DNA of 64,000 nucleotides from Plotosus lineatus (GCA_024760905.1 CM045746.1:4355001-4419000), one strand, 5' to 3'. Positions 33,121 to 45,101 are shown, counted from the first letter of the stretch. A program made the numbers and translations. Notes: generated by a model not told the origin, from the letters alone.

Positions 33121-33299
33121 ATCAGATATGAGACCAAAGTTGAGCGTTCTGGCAACAAAAATTCTAAGCGATGCTGTGGGCTTGTTTCCATTCTAGAGGC
33201 CCTGTGAAGTTTGTTAGGGTGCATGGCATCATAAATGCTTTGAAATATAGTGATCACTTGCTACTTCATGCTTCAGTTTCTGCGGTTTCAGTGCATCAC

Positions 33300-33445
33300 G
33301 GTTTTTAAAAAAAATATTAATCAAAAAAAAAAAGGAAATTAAGAAAAAACAGAGTTATGGGAAATGCAGAAAAACAAGGCCAATTATGCAAAAAACCTCC
33401 AAACAAACAAAAAACCCAACTCAAAATTCCCCAACAAAACTATTT
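33300..33445. repeat. A-rich low-complexity stretch
   Basis: A-runs interrupted by short motifs, with no gene. It precedes the SINE at 33474 and may include remains of its missing head. Confidence 0.5.
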
Positions 33446-33473
33446 ACATTTTTTGCGAGGTATGTTTATGTGT

Positions 33474-33735
33474 CCCCCCAGTGCAGCTAACTGGGTTATC
33501 AAAGGCGGGCCATGTCTCTCACTGTCTATGGTGAGAGGCATGTAAAAGAACCATTGCTAACTTTCGTAAAGAGTAGGCTGCAAAGCCGTCAGCGTGTTTC
33601 TGTCCCTTGCTAAAAGGGGTTGTGACAGGAAGGGCATCCGACGTAAAAACCTCTGCCAAATCAAACGTGCAAATCAGATGATTCACTGTGGCGAGTCCTG
33701 AGTAAAAGGAAAAAAGCCAAAACGAAGACATGTGA
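33474..33735 (+). mobile_element. SINE with RTE-derived tail, second copy (head missing)
   Basis: Collinear with 22424-22675 from CCCCCAGTGCAGCTAACTGG to the AAGCC-AA-CGAAGAC end. At the junction this copy keeps AATCAGATGATTCACTGTGG. It thus shows more of the RTE 3' end (AGATGATTCGCTGTGGCGAC) than the first copy and locates the RTE 5'/3' fusion at AATCA. Confidence 0.75.
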
Positions 33736-34002
33736 GGTGTGCATCTGTGTGTGCGTGCATGGGTCTGTAGGTGTGTGTACAGGGATCCTGCACTTTCTGC
33801 GGTCAATTGGGACTGAGATCCCCCCTGCGACCGCCGCATTCCACGAAGTAGGAATGACCAGCCCCTGACTGACGTATATGTACATGTATATGAATATATA
33901 ATATCAATAAATGCATATTCAATTCTAGAAATTATTATAATAACAATTAAACATTCAAAAATAATGCATAAGATGTAAATAAAATATGAATACACACACA
34001 CA

Positions 34003-34488
34003 CGGACAGGCTGACAGACGAGGTTAGACAAGAATCTCCATGGACTATGATGTTTGCAGATGACATCGTGATCTGTAGTGAGAGCAGAGAACAAGTGGAG
34101 GAAAATCTAGAGAGGTGGAGGTATACCCTGGAAAGGAGGGGATTGAAGGTTAGTCTCGGTAAGACAGAATACATGTATGTGAACGACAAGGACCCAAGAG
34201 GAACGGTGAGGTTACAAGGGGCAGAGATGAAGAAGGGGGAGGATTTTAAGTACTTAGGCTCAACAATACAGAGCAATGGAGAGTGTGGAATAGTAGGATG
34301 CTGAGGTTGGAACTACCAGGCAGAAGGCCCAGAGGAAGACCAAAGAGAAGATTTATGGATGTGGTGAAGGCGGACATGAAGGTCATTGGAGTAAGAGTAG
34401 AAGATACAGAGGATAGGGTGAGATGGAGGCAGATGATTCGCTGTGGCGCCCCCTGAAGGGAACAGCCGAAAGGAAAAGAAGAAGACTC
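34003..34488 (+). mobile_element. RTE LINE copy 5, 3' part with internal deletion
   Basis: It starts in the DEVRQ-SPWTMMFADD region, passes MMFADDIVICSES and YLGSTIQSNGECG, and then skips about 360 bp to the RMLRLELPGRRPRGRPKRRF block. It ends in the complete 3' terminus and GAAGAAG tail (34440-34485). The 5' side is truncated. Confidence 0.85.
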
Positions 34489-36836
34489 TTTCCGACACTC
34501 TTTTCACTTCTAGAACATTCCTGACAAACCCCTGCTTCAGGATGACTCCTACTCCATTTCTCTTCACATCCACACAACACTAAATGTTGTTAGTGCTTAT
34601 GCCCCACAGGCAGGACGTGAGCTAAAAGAGAAGGAGAGATTCTGGAGTGAGTTAGATGAAGTGATGCAGAGTACCATGCAAAAAGGATGGAAATGGCTGT
34701 GGTGAATACTTTCTTCCAGAAGAGGCAGGAGCATAGGGTGACTTACAAAAGTGGCGGTAGGAGCACACAGATAGACCACATCTTGTGTAGGCGATTTAAT
34801 TTGAAGGAAGTCAGTGACTGCAAAGTAGTAATGGGTGAGAGTGTTGCCAAACAGCATAGGATGGTGATGTGCAAGATGATGCTGATAGTAAGAAAGGTGA
34901 AGAAGGGAAAGGCAGAGCAGAAGACAAAGTGATAGAAGCTGAAAAAGGAAGAATGTCGTGTTGTCTTCAAGAAGGAGTTGAAACAGGCTTTGGGTGGTCA
35001 GGAAGTGCATCCAGACGACTGGAAAACTACAGCGAATGTGATCAGGGAGACAGGTAGGAGAGTACTTGGTGTGTCATCTGGAAGAAAAGTAGATTGGTGG
35101 TGGAATGAGGAAGTGCAGGAGTGTGTACAAAGGAAGAGGTTAGCTAAGAAGAAGTGGGACATTGAGCGGACCGAAGAGTGTAAACAGGAGTACAGGGAGA
35201 CACAGCATAAGTAAGGTGAAGGTGGCGGTGTCAAAGGCCAAACAGAGGGTATATGATGACTTGTATGCTAGGTTGGATGGTAAGAAGGGAGAAAAAGATT
35301 TATACAGGTTGGCACAGCAGAGAAATAGAGATGGGAAGGACGTGCAGCAAGTTAGAGTGATTAATAATAGAAGGGAAATGTATGAGGAAAATGAGAGAGA
35401 AAAAAAAGAGTAGAAGAGGTGACCATTGAAGACCAGGAAGTAGCAAAGATTAGTAAGGGTGAAGTGAAGAGGGCACTGTAGAGGATGAAGAGTGGAAAGG
35501 CAGTTGGTCCTGATGACATATCAGTGAAGGTATGGAAGTGTCTAGCAGAGACAGCAGTAGATTTTCTGACAAGAAGATTGAACAAGGTCTTGGAGAGTGA
35601 GCAGATGCCGGAGAAATGGAGAAGTGTGCTGGCGCCCATTTTTAAGCACAAGGGAGACGTACAGAGTTGTGGCAACTATACAGGGATAATGTTGATGAGC
35701 TATACGATGAAGTTATGGGAAAGAATAGTGGAAGCTAGACTAAGGGCAGAGGTCAGTATCGGTGAATTACAGTTTGGTTTCATGCCAAGAAAGAGCACCA
35801 CAGATGCAGTGTTTGCTTTGAGGATGTTAAGGTCAGGGGGAGCTGCATTGTGCCTTTGGATCTGGAGAAAGTAGATGACAGGGTGCCGAGAGAGGAACTG
35901 TGGTATTGCATGAGGAAGTCTGGAGTGGCAGAGAAGTATGTTAGAGTGGTGCAGGACATGTATGAGAGATGTAAGACAGTGGTGAGGTGTGCTGTCGGTG
36001 TGACAGACGAGTTCTAGGTGGAGGTGGGACAGCATCAAGGGTCAGCTCTGAGTCTCTTCTTGTTTGCTATGGTGATGGACAGGCTGACAGACGAGATGAC
36101 ATTGTGATCTGTAGTGAGATCAGAGGACAAGTGCAGGAAAACCTAATGAGGTGGAGGTATGCCCTGGAAAGAAGAGGAATGAAGGTTAGCCTCGGTAAGA
36201 CAGAATACATGTGTGTGAATGGGAAGGACCCAAGAAGAACAGTGAGGTTACAGGGAGCAGAGATAAAGAACGTGGAGGATTTTAAGTACTTTGGCTCAAC
36301 AATCCAGAGCAATGGAGAGTGTGGAAAAGAGGTGAAGAAGCGTGTGCAGGCAGGTTGGAATGGTTGGAGAAAAGTGTCTGGTGTGATGTGTGATCGGAGG
36401 GTATTGGCAAGAATGAAAGGAAAAGTGTACAAGACGGTGTTGAGGCCAGCAATGTTGTAGGGTTTAGAAACAGCAGTACTGGGGAAAGACAGGAGGCAGA
36501 CCTGGAGGTAGCAGAGATGAAAATGTTGAGGTTCTCTCTAGGAGTAACGAGGATGGATAGGAACAGGAATGAGAACATCAGAGGGACGTTTTGGAGACAA
36601 AGTCAGAGAGGATAGATTGAAATTGTTTGGACATGTGCAGAGTACATTGGTAGTAGGATGCTGAGGTTGGAACTACCAGGCCCTAGAGGAAGACCAAAGA
36701 GAAGATTTATGGATGTGGTGAAGGAGGACATGAAGGTAGTTGGTGCAAGAGAAGAAGATGCAGAGGATAGGGTGAGATGGAGGCAGATGATTTGCTGTGG
36801 CGACCCTTGAAGGGTACAGCGAAAAGGAAAAGAAGC
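34489..36836 (+). mobile_element. RTE LINE copy 6 with 5' inversion
   Basis: The first ~88 bp (34489-34576) are inverted and correspond to the DGKRNGVGVILK-to-RVSD part. From about 34582 the + strand continues with the immediately following VVSAYAPQ part and runs to the 3' end (36790-36836). About 40-50 bp between the two pieces are missing. Coding is broken by stops and small indels (34932, 35213, 35480, 35873, 36016, 36460), a 25-residue loss at RLVD (35835), and a deletion in FADD (36096). Confidence 0.8.
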
Positions 36837-36845
36837 ATTTAATAT

Positions 36846-36862
36846 GTACTTATTGATATTAT
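36846..36862. repeat. Target site duplication (left) of RTE copy 7
   Basis: GTACTTATTGATATTAT, identical to 38419-38435 on the other side of the element. Confidence 0.9.
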
Positions 36863-38418
36863 CTTCTTCTTCTTTTACTTTGTTGAGCCTAAGTACTTAA
36901 AATCCTCCACCTTCGTTATCTCTGCTCCCTGTAACATCACCGTTCCTCCTAGGTCCTTCTCATTCACACACATGTATTCAGATTTTCTGAGGCTAACCTT
37001 CATTCCTCTCCTTTCCAGGGCATACCTCCACCTCGTCATCTGCAAACATCATAGTCCATGGAGATTCTTGTCTCACCTCATCTGTCAGCCTGTCCATCAC
37101 CATAGCAAACAATTTTATAGAATTTGTCGGTCACACCGACAGCACACCTCACCACTGTCTTACATCTCTCATACATGTCCTGCACCACTCAACTGCCTTT
37201 CCATTCTTCATCCTCTTCAATGCCCTTCTCACTTCACCCTTACTGATCTTTGCTACATCCTGCTCCTCAGTGGTCACCTCTTCTACTCTTTTTTTCTCTC
37301 TCATTTTCATTTTCAACTCCTCCTTGAAGACAACACAACACTCTTCCTGCTCTGCCTTTGCCTTTTTCACCTTTCTCACCATCAGTGTCATCCTGCACAC
37401 CACCATCCTATGCTGTTTGGCAACACTTTCACCCACTACTACTTTGCAGTCACTGACTTTCTTCAAATTACATCGCCTACACAAGATGTAGTCTACCTGT
37501 GTGCTCTTACCGCCGCTTTCATAAGTCACCCTATGCTCCTGTTTCTTCTTGAAGAAAGTATTCACCACAGCCATTTCCATCCTTTTTGCAAAATCTATAA
37601 ACATCTGTCCTTCTGCGTTCCTGTCCTGGATACCAAACCTACCCATCACTTCCTCGTCCCCTCTGTTGCCTGCACCAACATGTCCATTGAAATCTGCACC
37701 AATGACCACTCTTTCACCTCTGGGGGTACTCTGCATCACTTCATCTAACTCACTCCAGAATCTCTCCTTCTCTTCTAGCTCACATCCTGCCTGTGGGGCA
37801 TAAGCACTAACAACATTGAGCATTACACCTTCAATTTCTTACTTGAGACTCATCACTCCGTCTGACACTCTTTTCACTTTTTGACAAACTCCTCCTTCAA
37901 GATGACTCCTACTCCATTTCTCTTCCCATCCACACCATGATAAAAAAGCTTAAACCCTGCTCCTAAGCTTTTAGCTTTGCTACCTTTCCACCTGGTCTCC
38001 TGAACACACAGTATGTCCACCTTCCTCCTCTCCATCATGTCAGCCAGCTCTCTACCTTTTCTTTGCATAGTTCCAACATTCAAAGTCCCCACTCTCAGTC
38101 CTAGACTCATGCCTTTCCTCTTCTCTCTCTGCCTACGGACACGCCTCCCACCTCTCCTTCTTTGATGTCTTCGACCAACAGTAATCCAATTTCCATCAGC
38201 ACCCTGTTGATTGACAGCACTGATGGCGGTCGTTGTTAACCTGGGCCTCGACCGATCCGGTATGGGGGTCATACTTCTGATTTGCATCATAAAAGTTTGG
38301 CATTGGTTTTACGTCGGATGCCCTTCCTGACACAACCCTCTGCATTTCTCCGGGCTTGGGACCGGCATGAGGGGGAGAGACACTTGTTAGTGCCCCCCCC
38401 CCGCCTCATGGCTGCATT
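36863..38418 (-). mobile_element. RTE LINE copy 7: both ends and target duplication, but internally deleted
   Basis: Flanked by a 17-bp direct duplication, with the GAA-type tail at 36863-36877 and the 5' terminus at 38418, yet only 1,556 bp long against about 3,154 bp. Deletions on the - strand remove most of the linker and RT. A join at about 37314 falls in a shared GAAAATG, another is at about 37191, one between RYALE and FADD at 37035, and part of the 3' end is missing (36883). The endonuclease half is mostly readable (37300-38290), with small breaks near 37842-37885. Confidence 0.85.
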
Positions 38419-38435
38419 GTACTTATTGATATTAT
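38419..38435. repeat. Target site duplication (right) of RTE copy 7
   Basis: GTACTTATTGATATTAT, matching 36846-36862. Confidence 0.9.
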
Positions 38436-38745
38436 ATACATATACATTTATGTATACGTTAGTCGTTGGGGGGACCTGTAAAGTGAGCTGAAGAGGAGAG
38501 TCCAGAGGAGAGGACCCAAGTCAATGGATAATTTCGAGCGATGAATGAGGAATGTTCTAAGTGGTATTCTCTCTGACTGTTCCCACACAGAAAATTGAAA
38601 GATGGGAATATTTACCATTCTTACAGCTTTGTCTCCAAGAGTCTCCTAACTAATCTTATATTCAATTATTTCACATGTATATTAAATGCATGGTAAAATA
38701 AATAAACAAACAAACAAACAAACAAATAAATAAATAAATAAAGTC
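38436..38745. other. Unassigned spacer with an (AAAC/AAAT)n array
   Basis: No gene is recognised. A tetranucleotide array of AAAC and AAAT units lies at about 38698-38742, just before the insertion site of the full-length RTE. Confidence 0.8.
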
Positions 38746-38757
38746 ATTGATGAGCTT
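38746..38757. repeat. Target site duplication (left) of RTE copy 8
   Basis: ATTGATGAGCTT, repeated at 41912-41923 directly after the GAA tail. Confidence 0.9.
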
Positions 38758-41700
38758 AATGCAGCCGTGAGGGGGGGGGGGCACAAACCAGTGTCTCTCC
38801 CTCACGCCGGTCCCAAGCCCGGATAAATGCAGAGGGTTGCGTCAGGAAGGGCATCCGGCGTAAAACAAATGCCAAATAAACTATGCGAATCACAAGAAAG
38901 GATGACATACCAGATCGGTCGAGGCCCGGGTTAACAACGACCGCCATCAGTGCCGTCAACCAACAGGGTGCTGATGGAAATTGGACTACTGTTGGTCGAA
39001 GACGCCGAAGAAGGAGAGGTGGGAGGCGTGTCCGTTGCCAGAGAGAGAAGAGGAAAGGCATGAGTCTAGGACTGAAAGTAGGGACTTTGAATATTGGAAC
39101 TATGACAGGAAAAGGTAGAGAGCTGGCTGACATGATGCAGAGGAGGAAGGTGGACATACTGTGTGTTCAGGAGACCAGGTGGAAAGGTCGCAAGGCTAGA
39201 AGCATAGGAGCAGGGTTTAAGCTGTTTTATCACGGTGTGGATGGGAAGAGAAATGGAGTAGGAGTCATCTTGAAGGAGGAGTTTGCCAGGAATGTTCTAG
39301 AAGTGAAAAGAGTGTCAGACAGAGTGATGAGTCTCAAGTTAGAAATTAAAGGTGTGATGGTCAATGTTGTTAGTGCTTATGCCCCACAGACAGGATGTGA
39401 GCGAGAAGAGAAGGAGAGATTCTGGAGGGAGTTAGATGAAGTGATGCAGAGTACCCCCAGAGGTGAAAGAGTGGTCATTGGGGCAGACTTCAATGGACAT
39501 GTTGGTGCAGGAAACAGAGGGGACGAGGAAGTGATGGGTAGGTTTGGTATCCAGGACAGGAACGCAGAAGGACAGATGTTGGTAGATTTTGCAAAAATGA
39601 TGGAAATGGCTGTGGTGAATACTTTCTTCCAGAAGAGAGAGGAGCATAGGGTGACTTATAAAAGTGGAGGTAGGAGCACACAGATAGACTACATCTTGTG
39701 CAGGCGATGTAATTTAAAGGAAGTCAGTGACTGCAAAGTAGTAGCGGGTGAGAGTGTTGCCAAACAGCATAGGATGGTGGTGTGCAGGATGATGCTGATG
39801 GTGAGGAAGGTGAAGAAGGCAAAGGCAGAGCAGAAGACAAAGTGGTGGAAGCTGAAAAAGGAAGAGTGTCGGGTTGTCTTCAAGGAGGAGTTGAAACAGG
39901 CTTTGGGTGGTCAGGAAGTGCTTCCAGATGACTGGACAACTACAGCGAATGTGATCAGGGAGACAGGTAGGAGAATACTTGGTGTGTCATCTGGAAGGAA
40001 AGTAGATAAGGAGACTTGGTGGTGGAATGAGGAAGTGCAGGAGTGTGTACAAAGGAAGAGATTAGCTAAGAAGAAGTGGGACATTGACAAAACCGAAGAG
40101 AGTAAACAGGAGTACAGGGAGACACAGCGTAAGGCAAAGGTAGCAGTGTCAAAGGCCAAACAGAGCGCGTTTGATGACTTGTATGCTTGGTTGGAAAGTA
40201 AGGAGGGAGAAAATGATTTATACAGGTTGGCACAGCAGAGAAATAGAGATGGGAAGGACGTGCAGCAAGTTAGATTGATAAAGGACAGAGAGGGAAATGT
40301 ATTGACTGATGACAGAAGTGTGCTGGGAAGATGGAAAGAGTACTTTGAAGAGCTGATGAATGAGGAAAATGAGAGAGAAAAAGAGAGTAGAAGAGGTGAC
40401 TGTTGAGGACCAGGAAGTAGCAAAGATTAGTAAGGGTGAAGTGAGGAGGGCATTGAAGAGGATGAAGAATGGAAAGGCAGTTGGTCCTGATGACATACCG
40501 GTGGAGGTATGGAAGTGTCTAGGAGAGGTAGCAGTAGATTTTCTGACAAGAACATTTAACAAGGTCTTAGAGAGTGAGAGGATGCCAGAGGAATGGAGGA
40601 GAAGTGTGCTGGTGCCCATTTTTAAGAACAAGGGAGACGTGCAGAGTTGTGGCAACTACAGAGGGATAAAGTTGATGAGCCATACGATGAAGTTATGGGA
40701 AAGAATAGTGGAAGCTAGACTAAGGGCAGAAGTCAGCATTTGTGAACAACAGTTTGGTTTCATGCCCAGAAAGAGCACCACAGATGCAGTGTTTGCCTTG
40801 AGGATGTTAATGGAGAAGTACAGAGAAGGTCAGACGGAGCTGCATTGTGCCTTTGTGGATCTGGAGAAAGCATATGACAGGGTGCCGAGAGAAGAACTGT
40901 GGTATTGCATGAGGAAGTCTGGAGTGGCAGAGAAGTATGTTAGAGTGGTGCAGGACATGTATGAGAGATGTAAGACAGTGGTGAGGTGTGCTGTCGGTGT
41001 GACAGAAGAGTTCAAGGTGGAGGTGGGACTGCATCAAGGGTCAGCTCTCAGCCCCTTCTTGTTCGCTATGGTGATGGACAGGCTGACAGACGAGGTTAGA
41101 CAAGATTCCCCATGGACTATGATGTTTGCAGATGACATTGTAATCTGTAGTGAGAGCAGAGAACAAGTGCAGGAAAATCTGGAGAGGTGGAGGTATGCCC
41201 TGGAAAGGAGGGGAATGAAGATTAGCCTCAGTAAGACAGAATACATGTGCATGAATGCCAAGGACCAAAGAGGAACGGTGAGATTACAGGGAGCAGAGAT
41301 AAGAAAGGTGGAGGATTTTAAGTACTTAGGCTCAACAATCCAGAGCAATGGAGAGTGTGGAAAAGAGGTGAAGAAGCGTGTGCAGGCAGGTTGGAAAAAA
41401 GTGTCCGGTGTGATGTGTGATAGGAGGGTATCGGCAAAAATGAAAGGAAAAGTGTACAAGACGGTGTTGAGGCCAACGATGCTGTATGGGTTAGAAACAG
41501 TGGCCCTGGGGAAAAGACAGGAGGCAGAGTTGGAGGTAGCAGAGATGAAAATGTTGAGGTTCTCTTTGGGAGTAACGAGGATGGATAGGATTAGGAATGA
41601 GCACGTCAGAGGGACAGCACATGTAAGACGTTTTGGAGACAAAGTCAGAGAGGCTAGATTGAGATGGTTTGGACATGTACAGAGGAGGGATAGTGAGTAT

Positions 41701-41911
41701 ATTGGTAATAGGATGCTGAGGCTGGAACTACCAGGCAAAAGGCCTAGAGGAAGACCAAAGAGACGATTCATGGATGTGGTAAAGGAGGACATGAAGGTCG
41801 TTGGTGTAAGAGAAGAAGATGCAAAGGATAGGGTGAGATGGAGGCAGATGATTCGCTGTGGCGACCCCTGAAGGGAAAAGCCGAAAGGAAAAGAAGAAGA
41901 AGAAGAAGAAG
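38758..41911 (+). mobile_element. RTE LINE copy 8, full length
   Basis: A 3,154-bp element bounded by a 12-bp duplication. It begins AATGCAGCCGTGAGGGGG, has a ~125-bp 5' leader containing GGAAGGGCATCCGGCGTAAA, one ORF region (38883-41871), and a 3' end of only ~40 bp: the terminal block, which overlaps the stop codon, and (GAA)n. No polyadenylation signal or poly-A is seen, in keeping with RTE elements. It is nearly identical to the copy at 45102-48254, so both are recent. Confidence 0.95.
38883..41871 (+). pseudogene. RTE endonuclease-reverse transcriptase, one frameshift from intact
   Basis: The ATG at 38883 opens an Arg-rich N-terminus (GRRRRRRRGGRRVR). Endonuclease blocks are LNIGTMTGKG (Asn region), CVQETRW (Glu), VVIGADFNGH (Asp/Asn) and VAKQHRMVV (His). 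The linker ETWWWNEEVQECV follows. RT has [48 protein letters not shown] and MMFADDIVICSES, then the RTE C-terminal LRWFGHVQRRDSEYIGNRM block. A one-base loss in an A-run at about 40380 ends the first frame (507 codons from the start), and the second frame covers the RT to the end. A 12-base in-frame deletion (NGWR) lies near 41396. Confidence 0.9.
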
Positions 41912-41923
41912 ATTGATGAGCTT
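41912..41923. repeat. Target site duplication (right) of RTE copy 8
   Basis: ATTGATGAGCTT, matching 38746-38757. Confidence 0.9.
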
Positions 41924-42134
41924 GGATGTTCTCAACTGAAGCATTTTTAACATTTTGGTCAGTCACAAGCCAAGCAGACTTCATGCAAATGAATCTTCCA
42001 AAAAGTAATATGTTCTCACATGATTCATCACATCGCCACTGATTTATGATTTAAATGTGTAAACTCTTGACAAAATTCAGCTACAATGGGAAAATTCACT
42101 AAAATGAGAGACAAGATCAGCCTTTGATAACTTT

Positions 42135-42238
42135 GTTAGCTGCCCTGGGGGGGACAGCAGTGATAGCCTGGTGACAGTGGTGCTTGAACCCTGGGATCAG
42201 TAATCCAGCACCTTACCACCAGGCCACCACTGCCTGCA
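42135..42238 (-). mobile_element. SINE head fragment
   Basis: On the - strand GGCAGTGGTGGCCTGGTGGTAAGGTGCTGG-type sequence (A-box-like, shown in part), with a B-box-like GGGTTCAAGCACC, matches the heads at 22335 and 31600. It ends at the CCCCCC stretch (about 42148), so body and tail are missing. Confidence 0.6.
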
Positions 42239-42479
42239 TTGTTATTATATTTAGACATATAGGCCCAAGGCATTGCTACATTCAAATAAAAAATACACCA
42301 CAACCAGTGCTGTAATCAATCCAGGTAAGTGCAGACATCTATAATTTCATAACAGACAAAATCCACTTGATTTCACAGAACTATATCAACAAATACAACA
42401 TTAGTATAGTATTGTATTAAATACAACTGTAACAACATAGGATATATAACACTCCAAAAGTAAGCTGTATGATATGATG

Positions 42480-42784
42480 TGAACGTGACTAGTTGCTCGA
42501 CAAACCTCTTGGGAATGTTTTTAATGAGAGTTCAGCTTAAATCGTTCGTAGACCGTGTGCATGTGCACTACTTATTCGGTAGGGCGCATTTCTTTGTGTG
42601 TGGATTTGGAACACAGCCTCTTCAGCGTCGGTGTTGGCGGAATCGCCGTTTTGGGTTACCATTCGTCCAAAATTCAACTGATCCTGACATCGAGAGTTTG
42701 AAAGCCAACACGGATTTTCTTTGGGATAAACGCACAGGCCTCGCTGCTAAAACGGTAACAAAGCAATTCTTAGTCTCACTTTAA
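42480..42784 (+). CDS. Candidate host first exon (uncertain)
   Basis: A 101-codon frame with two possible starts (42479 and 42515). It has an Arg-rich, Phe-containing N-terminal half that could be an organelle-targeting presequence, and a C-terminal SLKANTDFLWDKRTGLAAKT segment. A GTAACA after that segment could be a donor, but it is weak. The surroundings are not repetitive in this window, and a YY1-type promoter motif lies just downstream. I do not recognise the protein. It may be a chance frame. Confidence 0.25.
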
Positions 42785-42852
42785 ACCCAACGTTGTCCAT
42801 TACGCCTAGCTAGGCTAGAACAGGCTAACAGCTTCCTCATGCTAAGCCCCTC

Positions 42853-42863
42853 AAGATGGCGGC
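42853..42863 (+). promoter_or_regulatory. YY1-type core promoter motif
   Basis: AAGATGGCGGC is an exact match to the YY1 element found just downstream of transcription starts in many vertebrate housekeeping genes, where the ATG is often the start codon. Here the frame from that ATG is MAARCKIKYAS and continues, so it could itself be a start. A second candidate occurrence, AAGATGGCG at 26371, lies in a hAT element. Confidence 0.35.
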
Positions 42864-42969
42864 TCGATGTAAGATTAAATATGCATCTACACGGACAGAC
42901 AGCTATGCTAGCACTACTTTAGCAAAAAAGAGGAAAAAATAGCTAGCTAAACTGTTTGATTATCGTCAG

Positions 42970-43754
42970 GTGATATTATGATGTAAGCTGTCTTCGAGTA
43001 AAATTGCTAGGGTGGATGGAGTTTGTGAATCCGTGTTATTTTTATAAAAGAGTTTCAGTTGATACACTAAGTGCTTTTTAACATGCGTTATTAAGTTCGG
43101 GCTAGTTTAGGTTTCACTTAGAAACAACAAGCCTTCAACGACTAAAGGTGGAAGCCTGAAAAACCTCAATGCAACCAACTCTTAGGTACAGTGGAAATCT
43201 GATCTGGAAGGAGCATTTCATTACATATCTTACAGGGGGGAAAAAAAACCCCAAATACAACTTTAACAATCAGCCCAATATAATGACCCCTGATACAGCA
43301 AAATTAAACCACATCTACTTGAACAGGGTTCGATCTGAACACCTGCTACAAACCGCACTAAAGTCAGGTTATGATCACAATTAACCTATCATGAAAATTA
43401 ATTTATTATTATCCAGTATTAATACACTTAAAGATGAACATTTTAAAATTGTTGTTTAAAAGGAAATCAAAGGATCCTGTATTTTTATGTTTGTTTTGCT
43501 TTCCCTTTCATATCTATTAATCTGAAACAGAAGTTCATTCTTGGATTAGTTTGGTTTTGTGTTGTATCTTTTTAAAGTATGATTCAGAGAAATCGAAGGA
43601 TAGGCTTTAGGAAAATAAGCAAGCTTACCAAGAAATGACAAGTAGGCAGAATGCTCTGTGAGAGCAAAAGTAAAGATAATAATAATATGCATAGTTCCTT
43701 TTTAAATATTAACATCAACTGTACCCTCTCACAACTGCTATCAGGGAATTTAAG
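42970..43754. other. No recognised gene
   Basis: AT-rich, non-repetitive within this window, with no convincing frame or RNA structure. Confidence 0.5.
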
Positions 43755-44505
43755 TACAGTCGACCCCCTACTAACAAAATTAATCTGCTCCAGTGCCGTT
43801 TTCGCAACGCAAGGGTTTCATAAGTAGGGGGTGCACTTTACATGTAAAACTCCTGTTCCAAGGCTCCCAAGACTACTCCATAAACCCTTTAAAAATGATA
43901 AAAGTACACCAATTTTGTATGAAATATTTGTTAAAATAAAAAAACTATTGCACCATTAATCATTTTATTAACATTTATTAATTAAACCATTATTAAACAT
44001 TTTTTATTAACACACAGACACCTGCCTCTCTCGCTCTCACACACACACAATACAGTACGCATTAAATGTGTATTGTATACACTTTAAATGTTTATTGTGG
44101 CGCTGCGGCCCACGCCCACAAGCAGCACGCTGGAGCATTTTAAGACGGAATTCAAAGTGTATTTCTTGCTTGACAGATCGGAGGTCCAAACTCAACTTTA
44201 ACTTGATTCCTTGAGGGATTGGAGGTCCAGATGAGCTGTGTTTTGCTCACATGCGCCACAAATATTAAACATTCACTGAATAGACACAATTCGCATCTCG
44301 GGTTGCGCATGGCATCTCGATTAACAAATGTGGGGGAAGTAAACCTTGATGTGGATGAGAACTGCACAATCTATCGATGCGTTTAATTTATGGAAAGTGC
44401 CCGACCTTCGGGTGTATTGTATACGTAGGTGCCTTCCCAGTTGTTCCCACAAGCGTAAAGATGAACTTGTTGCATTTACGGCGACGTTAGTTTTGTCCGA
44501 TAGTT

Positions 44506-44753
44506 TTGACAAAGGCTGAGAAATCTAAACAAGTCCAACTTGACTATGCCAGCTTGTTGACATTTGAAGTGGATGAGGAAATCGTGACCATTTCCGACCC
44601 CTTGGGACTTGAAGACGGCTGGGAGACAGAAAATGACGCCTTATCAAAGTGGCTGCCATGTATGTATGCTGACATAGCGGATTTTTTGATAATGAAGGAC
44701 CAGGCACCCCTACTAGCGCGACTACTTAATGACTACAAAGAAGGTAAATACAA
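44506..44753 (+). pseudogene. SWIM/YqaJ-type first exon of transposon E1
   Basis: The open frame from ATG 44506 includes a KWLPCMYADIADFLIMKD block followed by LARLLNDYKEG, then the donor AAG|GTAAAT (about 44744). The acidic region TFEVDEEIVTISD precedes it. The frame is undamaged, but it stands alone: all later exons (zinc finger and nuclease) are absent. It was probably kept because it lies close to the element terminus. Confidence 0.5.
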
Positions 44754-45085
44754 GTTTTACAGCTGTCACTGAGTGATCTGACAGCTCGTTAGTCTATTTT
44801 ACACATTAACATAACAGTAATTTTCAAAATCTAAGTCTATGATGTGTAATGATGATTTGAATATATAATTTGGCATCGCCGATTGTTATGGTACATTAAC
44901 AGGTAAATAAAAGGTAATATAGTAGTCTATAGGGTCTATGAATTCGAATAAAGAACACTTTAATAATAAACTTACTGCTTTAATCCAACGTTTGCCTCCC
45001 TCCGGATCCTTCAGCTCGGTGGGGAAGGTAAATAGCGTGAACAGTGGCAGACATGTACACGCGTTAGTCCAAAATTTGCAGGCAT

Positions 45086-45101
45086 GTATACTGCAAACTA
45101 G
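45086..45101. repeat. Target site duplication (left) of RTE copy 9
   Basis: GTATACTGCAAACTAG, identical to 48255-48270 and to the unoccupied site 423-438. Confidence 0.95.

Noticed and set aside
41034..41984. A 316-codon open frame antisense to the RTE ORF; similar long antisense frames at 18609-19595 and 47378-48280
   Set aside because: They recur at the same place in each RTE copy because the purine-rich sense strand leaves few stops in the opposite strand. No known domain, and composition (Ser, Leu, His, Pro rich) is that of a shadow frame.
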